Assembly: GCF_001696715.1 (NCBI RefSeq)
Contig: NZ_MBFM01000002.1
Location: 608,955 to 672,954 of the forward strand
Source: Thauera phenolivorans
GTDB taxonomy: Bacteria > Pseudomonadota > Gammaproteobacteria > Burkholderiales > Rhodocyclaceae
Direction: 5' to 3'
DNA: 64,000 bases
Below, in pieces: positions 28,338 to 37,842 of this stretch (the stretch's first letter is position 1; each line of letters begins with the position of its first letter). The notes beneath the pieces were generated by a model, which saw only the letters and a program-made list of their open reading frames with translations, was not told where the DNA came from and made no database searches. The translations under genes and the position numbers were made by a program.

Positions 28338-29257
28338 CGCCCCGCACGCTCGATGCCATCGTCCGGCGCGACCACCAGCATGGCGCTGGCCTCGTCGGCT
28401 TCGTCGTCGTCGCCCCCACCCTGCTCGCGCTGACGATGGCGATCCTGCAGACCGGGCTCGCCTTCCACGCCAAGAGCAGCCTGAACTACGCGGGCTTCGA
28501 GGCCGCCCGCGCCGGCAGCCTGGCCCATGCCGACCCCACGCGCATCCGGCTCGCCTTCACGCGCGCGATGACCGCCTACTACGGCGGCGGCCGCAACGCC
28601 GGGGAACTCGCCGCGGCGGCCCGCCGGGCCCACGACGACCTCGCGGGCGCCGTGCGCATCGAGATCCTGTCACCGAGCAAGGAGAGCTTCGACGACTTCC
28701 ACAGTCCCGCGGCGGCGCACCGTCTGGGGACCGCCGAACGCGTCATTCCCAGTGCAGCCCTCGCCCATCGGCGCTGTCCGCCCGACCGCCCCGGCTGTGC
28801 CGCGGACCCCGCACACAACCGCTCGGCCCAGACCCTGGCCGACGCCAACCTGCTCAAGCTTCGCCTCACCTGGGGCATCCCGCGCGCGAAACAGATGCCC
28901 CTCGCAGGGCGCTTCTTCACCTGGGCGCTGCGCACCCTCGATGCGGACGATCGCGACGCGTTTCGCAGCCGCCTGCTCGCTGCCGGGCGTATTCCGCTGG
29001 TTTCCCACGTGACCGTGCGCATGCAATCCGACGCGATCGAGAGCGGCGCGATCGTTCCCCGCCCGGTCTCGGGCGGCGGCGACACGCCGATCGCGCCGGG
29101 CACACCGGCGCCACCCGAGCCGCTTCCCCCCTGCGGCAGCCTCGATCCCCTTTGCACCGAGCCCAAGCCGCCCTCGCCTCCGATCGTGGAGCCCGTTCAA
29201 GGCGGTGACGCACCCACGCCCCCTTCCGACGACAGCGGAGACCTTCCATGCCCATGA
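28334..29257 (+). CDS. TadE-like protein lacking the +5 Glu, Pro-rich C-terminus
   Basis: This 307-aa protein begins with a TadE-like leader and helix (DHQHGAGLVGFVVVAPTLLA). If cut after Gly, position +5 is Gly instead of the usual Glu, so methylation and assembly may differ. A soluble domain with Cys pairs (CPPDRPGC) follows, and the last 60 residues are Pro-rich (APPEPLPPCGSLDPLC, PPSPPIVEP), probably an extended spacer. It overlaps the DUF192 gene by 4 bp and the Rhs gene by 10 bp, making it the direct link between the pilus genes and the Rhs toxin candidate. It could act as an adaptor for that protein. Confidence 0.65.
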   Translation: MTPRTLDAIVRRDHQHGAGLVGFVVVAPTLLALTMAILQTGLAFHAKSSLNYAGFEAARAGSLAHADPTRIRLAFTRAMTAYYGGGRNAGELAAAARRAHDDLAGAVRIEILSPSKESFDDFHSPAAAHRLGTAERVIPSAALAHRRCPPDRPGCAADPAHNRSAQTLADANLLKLRLTWGIPRAKQMPLAGRFFTWALRTLDADDRDAFRSRLLAAGRIPLVSHVTVRMQSDAIESGAIVPRPVSGGGDTPIAPGTPAPPEPLPPCGSLDPLCTEPKPPSPPIVEPVQGGDAPTPPSDDSGDLPCP

Positions 29258-32200
29258 TCTGCCTCGGCCCCTGCCGCCGCCCGGGACGCGCACTGCGGCG
29301 GATCGTCGCGGTGGCGACACTGTTCGCGCAGTCCCTGCTGCCGACGCACGCCGGGTTCTTTGACGGCGAGTCCACCTCGCCCGCCAACGACGGCGGCTCG
29401 ATTCTCGACCCGGCGATCGGTTCCGCGCCTTCCGCCCCTGCCGTATGCCGGCCGAGCGCCGGCGGCGCCACGTGCGACGGAGCCGGTCCGGCCAGTCAGG
29501 AGGGCGGCGCCGGCGGCGCGCTAGACGTCGGCGCGGGCAATCCGATCGATGTCCTCAACGGCAACAAGTACCAGCGTGAAACCGACCTCGCGCCCTTGCC
29601 GGGCGTGCTCGGCCTGGAAATCGTGCGCCACTACAACAGCGCCTACGCCGACAGCGGCCGCGCCAGTGGGCTCTTCGGCCGCGGCTGGCGGCTCAGCTAC
29701 GAGACCACGCTGCATGTGATCCGCGACACGCTTCAGATCGTGCAGGCCGATGGACGCGGCCTGATCTTCAGGCGCGAACCGGACAGCGGCACGCGCTGCG
29801 CGAGCACCGATCCCGCCGATGGCTACATCGAGACCCGCACCGCGGACGATGGTACGCATTACGTCTGGCACTGGACCCACGGCGCGGGCGCCGGGCGCGC
29901 GCTCGGTTTCGACGCCGACGGCCGCCTGATCCAGATCCTCGCGCCTAGCGGGGAATTCGTCAGCCTTCACTACGCGCCCGACGGCAGCCTGCTGCGGATC
30001 GTCGACCCGCAGGAGCGCGAGCTGCGCTTCCGCTACGCCCGCACCCCGGGCCAGGGTGCGGGCCGCCAGGTATCGCAGATCGATTCGCCGGCCGGCAGCT
30101 TCCACTATCGCTATGCGGACGCCACGCCTGCCACGCCGGGCGGCAGACCGGAGCCGCTACTGACGCAGGTGGAGCGGGAGGTCGCTGCCGGCAGGGTCGG
30201 GCGCGAGTACCACTACGAAGACGCGCGTCACCCACGCCACCTCACCGGCATCACCGCCACCACGACCGCGCGAGACGGCAGCCGCGTCGCGCGGCGAGAG
30301 AACACCTGGCGGTACGACGAGGAGGGTCGCGGCGTGTTCTCGATGCGTGGCGAACCGAGCGAGTCCGAGGACCCGGAGACGGTCCGGCTCGTGTTCGAGC
30401 GCGCGGCGAAGGACGGCGCCAGGGGCATCACCATCGTCACCGATGGCACAGGAGGAACGCTCCGCCACATCCATGGGTTGGTCGGTCGCCAGCGGAGGTT
30501 GCTCGAGACCCTTGCCCGACCCTGCCACGACTGTGCGGAGCTCGCCATCCGCCACCGCTACGATGAGCATGGTCGCCTGATCGAATCCCACCGCGTCGAT
30601 CCCGCGCACGAACGGGTCGTGGAGACGAGGCGCTTCAGCTTCGACACGCGCGGTCGCCTGGAGCGCATCGACCTCTCCACCGCGGGGGCCGCGGGCGAGC
30701 GGAAATCGCATTTTCTCCGCTACGAGTACGAGGGCGAGCTCACCCGACCGACATTGCTCGCCCGACCCAGCGTCGTCCCCGGCCGGGAGCATCGACTCGC
30801 GCTGCGTTACAACATGCACGGCCAGCCGGTCGAGCTTCTCGAGACCGGCTACAGCCCGGTCGATGCCGAGGGCCGACCCGTCCCGGGGGGCGTGCCGCTG
30901 GAACGGACGACTCGCTACACCTACCGGCAGGCCCGCGGCCGCAGCCTGCTGCAGGCCTTCGACGGCCCGCTGCCGAACGGCCCTGCCTCGACCCCCGCGG
31001 ACAGCGACATCACCTTCCTCACCCACGACGAGGCCGGCAACCATCTCCTCGCACTGAACCGTCCGATGGCGCTGCTCGAACGACTGCAGCGCGACGCGCT
31101 CGGGCGCATCGTCGCCGCCACCCCCGCCGACGGCGTGCCCATCCGGCTGAGCCTGGACGAGGACGGTCGCCCGCTGCGATGGCAGCGCGGCGATGCGATC
31201 CTCGAGATCGCACGCGACGGCTTCGGTCGCCCGCTGCGGATCACGCTGCCCGACGGCGAAGTGCGCTGGTTCGGGCACGACGGTCGACAAGGCCTCGCCG
31301 CCATGGTGTCCAGCCGCGGCCACGGCCTGTGGCTCCAGGACGGCCACTCGCGGCCGATGGCCCCCCTGCCGCAGCCGGCGGTCGGGCAGGCTGCCAGCGC
31401 TCGTACGCCTCCACCCGCGACATCGGCCGCTATCAGCGACTGGGCGGGTCTGGCGCATTGGCGCGACGATTTCGGCCTCCTGCGCGCCAGGCGGACCGAT
31501 GCGACCGGACTGGAAACCTTCGACTACGACGCCGCCGGACGCCTGATCGAGCGACGCTTCGCTGACGGCGGCGTCTGGCGCTGGCAGCGCGACGCGGCCG
31601 GGCGCATCGTCGCCCATTCGGTCAGCCGACCGGGGAGCCCGGGCGCGGTCACCCGGCTTCACTACGAAGGGCCGCATCTCGTGCGCATCGCTCATCCGCA
31701 TGAGACCGAAACACGAATTCATGACCCCCTCGGGCGGATCGCCACCCGCCGCATCGCACGCGCCGGGCAATACGGTCGCCCCGATCTCGGTGCTTTCGAG
31801 TACGTCGAGCGCTTTCGCTACGACGAAGCCGACCGGGTCCTCGCGCACGAACTGCCCGAGGGCGGCACGCTCCACTATCGCTGGGGCTCCGGGCGCCAGT
31901 TACGGGGGATCGACTGGGTCGATCCGCTCCGTCGCAGGACACCTCTGATACGGTCCGCCAGCCCGGCGGACGCGCTGCGCGCCGAAGCCCCAGGACTGCC
32001 GGTATCGGGCGGCTACCGCTTCGGCAATGGCGTCGAGGCCAGATGGACGATCGGGGCAGACGGTCGACTGTCTGCGCTTCAGCATCATGTCATCGCCCCC
32101 CCCGCCCAACAGCCACTTTTGTCTTGGCTACGTGTGGCCCACGCCGCGGAAGCCGGCCTGGCAGGTCTGATCGAGCGCTGGGCCTACCGCTATGATCCCA

Positions 32201-34170
32201 CCGGACAAATGGTCGCGCGCGAGGATGCACTGCGGCACAGGCACAGCCGTTTCGGCTTCGACCTGGGCGGGCGGTTCATCGCCGCCGAACATGCGGAACA
32301 AGGCGCCACACCCCAAGCGGAGTACTACGCCTACGATCGGCTCGGGGACACGCTCGGTCGGCGGATCGACGGTCGCACGGACGACTTCCACCGAACACTT
32401 CTCGAGCGCGACGCAGGCGGGCTGCCCAGCCGGATCGGCGACTACGAACTCGCCTATGGCGCCGACCGCCGCCCGGTCGAGATTCGCGATCGCAGCGGCA
32501 TCGCCGGCGCGAGCAGCCCTGCACCCGCGTTGCTCGCCCGCTACCGCCACAACGCCCACGGGCTGCGGATCCAGAAGGAGGTCTTCCCGCGCAAGACTGC
32601 CGACGGTCTCGCAGCCGAAGACACCCACTTCCTCTGGCAGGGCCACCAGCTTGTCGGCGAAGCGCGCGGCGGGCGCGGCGCGGCGCGCCTGATGCGTCGC
32701 TATGTCTATGCGCACGGTACGCCCGTGGCGCTGCTCGACTACCCGAGCGGACGCCGTCTGCAGGAACGCGGCCGGCTTGCGCGCATCCTCTCGATCGGCT
32801 GGAACGAGCTCCTCGGTCGCGGCACCCGCATCCGCTACATCCACGCCAACGAGATCGGCACGCCGACCGCGGTGACCGACGATCGGGCGCGCGTGATTTG
32901 GCGCGCCGATCATTCGGTCTACGGCGAGGCTCGCCCGGTTGTCGGCCGCACCGAACCGACGACGAGGCGACCGTTCGTGCTCAACCTGCGTCTGCCCGGC
33001 CAATATTTCGACGCGGAAACCGGCTGGCACGACAACGTCCTGCGCACCTACGACCCCCGCCGCGGCCAGTACCTCGAGCCCGACCCGCTGGGACCGCATC
33101 GGCTCACCACCCCCTTCGCCTACGCTGCGCACAACCCGCTGACGCACGCCGACCCACTCGGCCTGATCCTGTTTGCGTTCGACGGGACGGGGAATGAGGA
33201 GATACCGGGGAAGCCGGTGTCGAATGTGGTGAATTTTCGCGAGCTTTATGATGACGGTCGGACCTACTACATCACCGGTCCGGGCACTGTCGACCCCGGC
33301 ACGGGAATCCACAATGCCGTCTACAAGGGCGGCAACCCTCTTGACATGGCGTTCTCGTTCACGGGAAAGGAACGCGTCGCAGCGATGGTCGACTATCTCG
33401 ACCGCCACGCCGACGGGGTGGAGGACGAGCTTGCGTTCGACATCGACATCATCGGCTTCAGCCGCGGAGCGGCACAGGCGCGCGATTTCGCCAACCAGGT
33501 CGCCGCCAGCTACCGGGACGGCTACTACCGGTACGCAAGCGACCATCAGTTCCGGTGCCAGCGCGTCAATCTGCGCTTCATCGGGCTGTGGGACACGGTC
33601 CTGAGCGTGCACGTCGGCTCATACGACCTCCGCATCCCAGACGAATTCGCCCATGTGGCCCATGCGGTCGCGCTCAATGAATACCGGCGCCTGTTCCCGC
33701 TGGAATCCATCTCAGGCATGGACACGCCGGACGGCAAGACGAGGATCGAGCGCGGCTTTCTGGGCTCGCATTCGGATATCGGCGGCAGTTTCGAAGAGGG
33801 CGATCTCGCCAAGGTCGCACTGGCCTGGATGGTAAAGGAGGCGGAGAGCGTCAATGTCAAGATGGATGTGGATGCTCTTGATCGCAGTGTCAGTCCCCAG
33901 CCCGTAATGCATGACAAAAGCAGCAACCTCTTCGCCGAAGAGGGCCCGGCGCCCAACGAGCATTCCGAAGACCGCGAAGTCCGTTATCAGAATGGCAGCC
34001 TCGCCCTGCAGCGCGAGGCCCACATCGACGGCATGCGCCACGCGGACACCACCGCCTTTATCCGCTATGACGACTGGCCGGTGCAAAATGTCTCCGGCAG
34101 CGTGGACATGGAAGCCTATCTCGCCTGGCTGGCGGCGAACGACTACGACATCGAGATGATCCTGCAATGA
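29248..34170 (+). CDS. Secreted Rhs-repeat protein with C-terminal DUF2235/Tle1-like lipase domain
   Basis: This 1640-aa protein has a Sec-type signal peptide (RIVAVATLFAQSLLPTHA then GFFDG). A DUF6531-like start (NPIDVLNGNKYQRETDL) leads into a long YD-repeat Rhs shell (about 110-1290), closed by the Rhs core motif with DPLGL at 1302-1306. After it comes a variable tip (about 1308-1640) of the DUF2235/Tle1 alpha/beta-hydrolase type: FAFDGTGNEE, nucleophile Ser1405 in IIGFSRGAAQ, RFIGLWDTV, and GSHSDIGGSFEEGD with the likely His/Asp. Such tips are phospholipase toxins of interbacterial systems. Its start lies inside the TadE-like gene and a lipoprotein gene overlaps its stop. No VgrG, PAAR or Hcp is nearby. 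Delivery by Tad secretin is an inference. Confidence 0.85.
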   Translation: MPMICLGPCRRPGRALRRIVAVATLFAQSLLPTHAGFFDGESTSPANDGGSILDPAIGSAPSAPAVCRPSAGGATCDGAGPASQEGGAGGALDVGAGNPIDVLNGNKYQRETDLAPLPGVLGLEIVRHYNSAYADSGRASGLFGRGWRLSYETTLHVIRDTLQIVQADGRGLIFRREPDSGTRCASTDPADGYIETRTADDGTHYVWHWTHGAGAGRALGFDADGRLIQILAPSGEFVSLHYAPDGSLLRIVDPQERELRFRYARTPGQGAGRQVSQIDSPAGSFHYRYADATPATPGGRPEPLLTQVEREVAAGRVGREYHYEDARHPRHLTGITATTTARDGSRVARRENTWRYDEEGRGVFSMRGEPSESEDPETVRLVFERAAKDGARGITIVTDGTGGTLRHIHGLVGRQRRLLETLARPCHDCAELAIRHRYDEHGRLIESHRVDPAHERVVETRRFSFDTRGRLERIDLSTAGAAGERKSHFLRYEYEGELTRPTLLARPSVVPGREHRLALRYNMHGQPVELLETGYSPVDAEGRPVPGGVPLERTTRYTYRQARGRSLLQAFDGPLPNGPASTPADSDITFLTHDEAGNHLLALNRPMALLERLQRDALGRIVAATPADGVPIRLSLDEDGRPLRWQRGDAILEIARDGFGRPLRITLPDGEVRWFGHDGRQGLAAMVSSRGHGLWLQDGHSRPMAPLPQPAVGQAASARTPPPATSAAISDWAGLAHWRDDFGLLRARRTDATGLETFDYDAAGRLIERRFADGGVWRWQRDAAGRIVAHSVSRPGSPGAVTRLHYEGPHLVRIAHPHETETRIHDPLGRIATRRIARAGQYGRPDLGAFEYVERFRYDEADRVLAHELPEGGTLHYRWGSGRQLRGIDWVDPLRRRTPLIRSASPADALRAEAPGLPVSGGYRFGNGVEARWTIGADGRLSALQHHVIAPPAQQPLLSWLRVAHAAEAGLAGLIERWAYRYDPTGQMVAREDALRHRHSRFGFDLGGRFIAAEHAEQGATPQAEYYAYDRLGDTLGRRIDGRTDDFHRTLLERDAGGLPSRIGDYELAYGADRRPVEIRDRSGIAGASSPAPALLARYRHNAHGLRIQKEVFPRKTADGLAAEDTHFLWQGHQLVGEARGGRGAARLMRRYVYAHGTPVALLDYPSGRRLQERGRLARILSIGWNELLGRGTRIRYIHANEIGTPTAVTDDRARVIWRADHSVYGEARPVVGRTEPTTRRPFVLNLRLPGQYFDAETGWHDNVLRTYDPRRGQYLEPDPLGPHRLTTPFAYAAHNPLTHADPLGLILFAFDGTGNEEIPGKPVSNVVNFRELYDDGRTYYITGPGTVDPGTGIHNAVYKGGNPLDMAFSFTGKERVAAMVDYLDRHADGVEDELAFDIDIIGFSRGAAQARDFANQVAASYRDGYYRYASDHQFRCQRVNLRFIGLWDTVLSVHVGSYDLRIPDEFAHVAHAVALNEYRRLFPLESISGMDTPDGKTRIERGFLGSHSDIGGSFEEGDLAKVALAWMVKEAESVNVKMDVDALDRSVSPQPVMHDKSSNLFAEEGPAPNEHSEDREVRYQNGSLALQREAHIDGMRHADTTAFIRYDDWPVQNVSGSVDMEAYLAWLAANDYDIEMILQ

Positions 34171-34181
34171 GGAGAGGACGA

Positions 34182-34715
34182 ATGAACAAACGCGACTTCT
34201 TGACGCTGGCGCTCGGCCTGCCCGCACTCACCGCCTGCGCGAGTTACGCCAAACCAAGGACCGACCGCGATCTTCGCGGCTGGGGCTTCATCGTTTACCA
34301 CGAGCTCGCGCCGGGTGCACAGGACAAATACGGCGTCAAGGGAACAACCGACACGGGCAAATCGATCTTCGGCAACGCGCGATTGAACGAACGCAACTCC
34401 GCAGTCAGCGCCTACGGCGGCAGCCGCTATCAGTCCTTCCCCAAATGGGTCCGGGTCACCTGGCGCGAAGGGGATTTCGTGCTCGACATGCGGGGCGGCT
34501 GGAAAGGCGGCACCATCGTCGGCGACTACACCGTCCCCGTCCTCGAACGCATCCCCGAAGAGCTCTTCACCTACGTGCGTGCCCAGCGTGGCCGCGCGAT
34601 CCGTCTCAAGTTTCGCATCCATGACGACGGCGTACTGTTCGGCTGGGACGTGGAGGATCACGGCAAGGACTTCAAGGGCCCGCTACGCAACGTGATGGCC
34701 GGTGGCGACTGGTGA
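34182..34715 (+). CDS. Lipoprotein, candidate immunity protein for the lipase-tipped Rhs protein
   Basis: This 177-aa protein has a lipoprotein signal: basic MNKRDF, hydrophobic LTLALGLP, lipobox LTAC with Cys19. It starts 11 bp after the Rhs stop with GAGGAGAGGA upstream, the position of an immunity gene. The mature protein is beta-rich; the segment FPKWVRVTWREG followed by IPEELFTYVRAQRG resembles the DUF2931-type lipoproteins that accompany Tle lipases, but I cannot confirm family membership. Lipase immunity proteins typically sit in the periplasm, matching a lipoprotein. Its maturation would need an N-acyltransferase, and an Lnt-like protein is in the same operon. Confidence 0.6.
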   Translation: MNKRDFLTLALGLPALTACASYAKPRTDRDLRGWGFIVYHELAPGAQDKYGVKGTTDTGKSIFGNARLNERNSAVSAYGGSRYQSFPKWVRVTWREGDFVLDMRGGWKGGTIVGDYTVPVLERIPEELFTYVRAQRGRAIRLKFRIHDDGVLFGWDVEDHGKDFKGPLRNVMAGGDW

Positions 34716-34723
34716 GGCACGGA

Positions 34724-35559
34724 TGGGACCTCCGAATGCTGCACCATCCTTCCCCGCCGCCGCGCTGTGGCTTTTCGCACTGTTGCCCTCACGCAGGCTG
34801 ATGTCCGCGTTCAGCCTTGCGGCAATGGCCGTCTGCTCATCCTCAATGGCGACGGCAAGCCCGACGGCGCCCGCAAGACTCTACATCGGCTACTACGTCG
34901 AGGACGCTGCGAACAATCCTGAGGATCCCACCGTCGGCGGCGTGCTTCTCAAAGTTCCTCCGCACGGCGGGCGCTTTTCCGGCCTGATGCCGTTCAGCTT
35001 TATCGGCTGCGAGGCGGGGATGGACATCGGCACGGTCGGCGGAACACGCGTCGGCACGGACCTTCGTGGCGAATGGAAGGGCAAGGTCGACGGGGCTGCC
35101 GTCGGCGGTCGTTTCGGTGGTCGGTACGATGCCGGGACCGATCGCATCTCCGGCGACTTCGACAACACTGCGGGCAAGACCGAAGTCAGCGCCGGTGATT
35201 GCCACTACTTCGTCGCCGCCCACGGCAGCTACACGCTATTCGGTTCCACCGGAAACGTCCCACCCGCCTTCACCGCCGCCGTGAGCAAGGGCACACGACC
35301 GCGGATCTCCTGGCCGGCACTGGGTCGCGAAGTGTATTACCGGGTGCAGGTCTTCGACGAGGATTGCGTTCTCGCCGACACCGCGGATGCGTCCTGCTTC
35401 AAGGGCGAGGCGCTCACCGAGCGCGAGCACGCGGACTTTCCGCTGTCGCGCCCGCTCGCGCGCCCCGGACCGTACCTGATCCTGCTCACCGCCATCGATG
35501 GCGGCACCGGCCGGATGGCGGGCTTTTCAGCACTCCGGGCCGTGCTGTCGCCGAACTGA
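34724..35559 (+). CDS. Exported beta-rich protein after the Rhs/lipoprotein pair
   Basis: No family is recognised. The frame is open from 34702; the best start is ATG 34801 (MSAFSLAAMAVCSSSMATASPTA), a signal-peptide-like start, though the upstream ATG at 34723 also leads into a hydrophobic stretch. The mature part is Gly-rich and beta-like, with paired Cys residues (FIGCEAGMDIG and SAGDCHYFVAAHG; EDCVLADTADASCFKG) that may form disulfides. Its C-terminal half, beginning RPRISWPALGREVYYRVQVFDEDC, looks like a fibronectin-III-type strand pattern. It is likely the last gene of the operon. It might be a second immunity or a surface protein; the role is unknown. Confidence 0.55.
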
Positions 35560-35914
35560 GCGCAGCCGTGCCCGGGATGACGACGTCAGCCCAAGGATCA
35601 GCGCTTGGCGCGCTTGCGCGCCGCGACGAGGCCGAGCGCACCGATGCCGAGCAGCGCCAGCACGCCGGGCTCGGGCACGGGATTCACCGAGGCGGCGTCG
35701 CCCACATTCTCGATGGGGCCGTCGCCTGCGGTGTCGCCCACGCTCTCGCGCGCGCCGGCAAGGATCGGCAGGCCGGCCGCATCCTCGTAGGCCCATTCGC
35801 GCACGCTCAGCCCGTCCGACGAGATCGCCACGTCGACCCAGCCATAGCGGACTTCCTGTTTGGCATCGGTGAAGGAGAAGCCCAGGTAGCCGGTGGGCTT
35901 GGACGCCCACTCCC

Positions 35915-37842
35915 CCGGGGTTCGACACTTCCCCCCGATTTTCGCCCCTTTTCGGAAAGTGCCTCCAACGCCGGCGCGGGTTTGAAGGCCGCGACCGCAA
36001 AAGTGCTGTGGTGGCACGTTTGTAACAGCCACCCTCAAGCTTGACGGCGCTTCTTAGGTGGTTAAAGTGGCGGCAACATGCACGTCAAGCTCACCACCTC
36101 CGGAGGCCGCCGCTACGTCCAACTCGTCGAGTCCTATCGCGACGAGGCGGGACGGGTGAAGAAGCGCACCGTCGCCACGCTCGGCCGCGCCGAGCAGGTC
36201 GATGGTGCGCTCGACGCGGTGATCAACGGCCTGCTCAAGATCACCGGCCGCGAGCCGATGGCCGCCAAACCGCCGGCGCCGACGGTGTCGTTCGAGTCCG
36301 CGCGGGCGCTCGGTAACGTGTGGGCGCTGACCGAGCTGTGGAAGTCGCTGGGTTTCTCGGAGCTGCGGCGGGTATTTCGCCGCACGCGCCGCACCACGGA
36401 CGTGGAAGCGCTGATTCGGCTGATGGTGCTCAACCGCCTGTGCGACCCCGAATCCAAACTCGGCGTGTTGCGCTGGGTGCAGACGGTGGCGCTGCCCGAC
36501 TTCGGACCGAAGGCGGTCACCCACCAGCAGTTGCTGCGCAGCCTCGATGCGCTGATGGATCATCAGGACGAGGTCGATGCCGTGGTCGCCGGGCTGCTGC
36601 GACCGCTGATCGACCAGGATCTGTCGGTGGTCTTCTACGACCTCACCACGATCCGCAGCGAAGGGCTCAGCCAGCAGGCCGGTGACGTGCGCCAGTACGG
36701 CATGGCCAAGGAGGGGCTGATCGCCCGCCAGTTCATGCTCGGCGTGGTGCAGACCGCCGAGGGGCTGCCGATCTACCACGAGGTGTTCGACGGCAACACG
36801 GCTGAGACGCGCACTCTGCTGCCCACGCTCACCAAGGTGCTCGAGCGCTTCCCGTCGGTGCAGCGCCTGGTGCTGGTGGCCGACCGGGGACTGCTCAGCC
36901 TGGATAACCTCGAGGCGCTGAAGGCCGTGCGCTTGGCCAGCGGCAAGCCGCTCGAATTCATCGTCGCCGTGCCCGGTCGGCGCTACAACGAGTTCATCGA
37001 GCTGCTCGAACCCTTCCACGAAGCGCAGTGCGCTGGCGCCACGCAGGAGGTCATCTCGGAGCACGCCTGGAACGATCTGCGGCTGGTGGTCGCGCACGAC
37101 CCGGTAACAGCGGCTGCCAAGACCGGGCAGCGCAACGAGCGCATCGACGCGCTGATCCGCCAGGCGGACCAATGGTCGGGCAAGCTCACCGAGCAGGACG
37201 AAGGCGTGAAGCACCGGGGGCGCAAGCTCTCGGATAGCGGCGCCAAGGCGCGCTTCTACCACGCGGTCAGCGAAGCGCACCTGTCGCGCATCCTCAAGGT
37301 GGATCTGGGTGAGGAACTCTTCAGCTACCACATCGACGACAAGGCGAAGCGTCTTGCCGAAATGATGGACGGCAAGCTGCTGCTGGTCACCAACGCCGAG
37401 GGCCTCGCCGCGCAGAACGTGATTCAGCGCTACAAATCGCTCGCCGACATCGAGCGCGGTTTCAAGGTGCTCAAGTCCGAGATCGAGATCGGCCCGGTGT
37501 ATCACCGCCTGCCCGAGCGGATTCGCGCGCATGCGTCGATCTGCTTCATGGCGCTGATCCTGCACCGGGTGATGCGCAGCCGCCTCAAGGCCGCCGACGC
37601 GGGCTACACGCCCGAGCGGGCGCTCGAGCAGTTGCAGCGTATCCAGCATCACCGCGTGCGCCTGAACGGCGGCGAGCCCATGGCGGGGGTGTCGACGATC
37701 AGCACGGAACAGAACGAGGTGCTTCATGCGTTAGGAATAGAAAGACCGGCGGCGCCGGAGCAGTTGGCGCTGTTGTAGTGGCATTTTTGAAAGTGCGCTC
37801 TAACAAAAACAAATACTTGCGCGCGTAACTGTCGAACTCGGG
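35915..37842 (+). mobile_element. IS1634-family insertion sequence, 1928 bp
   Basis: The left end CCGGGGTTCGACACTTCC (35915-35932) and the reverse complement of the right end CCCGAGTTCGACAGTTAC (37825-37842) match at 14 of 18 positions. The element is flanked by ACTCCC direct repeats at 35909-35914 and 37843-37848, a 6-bp target duplication. One transposase gene is carried. The interrupted host gene becomes in-frame when the element and one repeat are removed, which fixes the ends. Confidence 0.85.
36078..37778 (+). CDS. IS1634-family transposase
   Basis: This 566-aa DDE transposase looks intact. The N-terminus MHVKLTTSGGRRYVQLVES and the motif EAGRVKKRTVATLGR are typical of the family. The DDE-domain landmarks include SVVFYDLTTIRSEG, RLVLVADRGLLS, and the C-terminal Y-(2)-R-(3)-E-like region RYKSLADIERGFKVLKSE. 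It fills most of the element. The element may still be active, since ends and transposase appear complete. Confidence 0.88.
   Translation: MHVKLTTSGGRRYVQLVESYRDEAGRVKKRTVATLGRAEQVDGALDAVINGLLKITGREPMAAKPPAPTVSFESARALGNVWALTELWKSLGFSELRRVFRRTRRTTDVEALIRLMVLNRLCDPESKLGVLRWVQTVALPDFGPKAVTHQQLLRSLDALMDHQDEVDAVVAGLLRPLIDQDLSVVFYDLTTIRSEGLSQQAGDVRQYGMAKEGLIARQFMLGVVQTAEGLPIYHEVFDGNTAETRTLLPTLTKVLERFPSVQRLVLVADRGLLSLDNLEALKAVRLASGKPLEFIVAVPGRRYNEFIELLEPFHEAQCAGATQEVISEHAWNDLRLVVAHDPVTAAAKTGQRNERIDALIRQADQWSGKLTEQDEGVKHRGRKLSDSGAKARFYHAVSEAHLSRILKVDLGEELFSYHIDDKAKRLAEMMDGKLLLVTNAEGLAAQNVIQRYKSLADIERGFKVLKSEIEIGPVYHRLPERIRAHASICFMALILHRVMRSRLKAADAGYTPERALEQLQRIQHHRVRLNGGEPMAGVSTISTEQNEVLHALGIERPAAPEQLALL

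Noticed and set aside
29248-34170. Rhs gene as a type VI effector
   Set aside because: No VgrG, PAAR, Hcp, EagR chaperone or other type VI gene is near, and the protein has a signal peptide, which type VI effectors lack. It is treated instead as Sec-exported.
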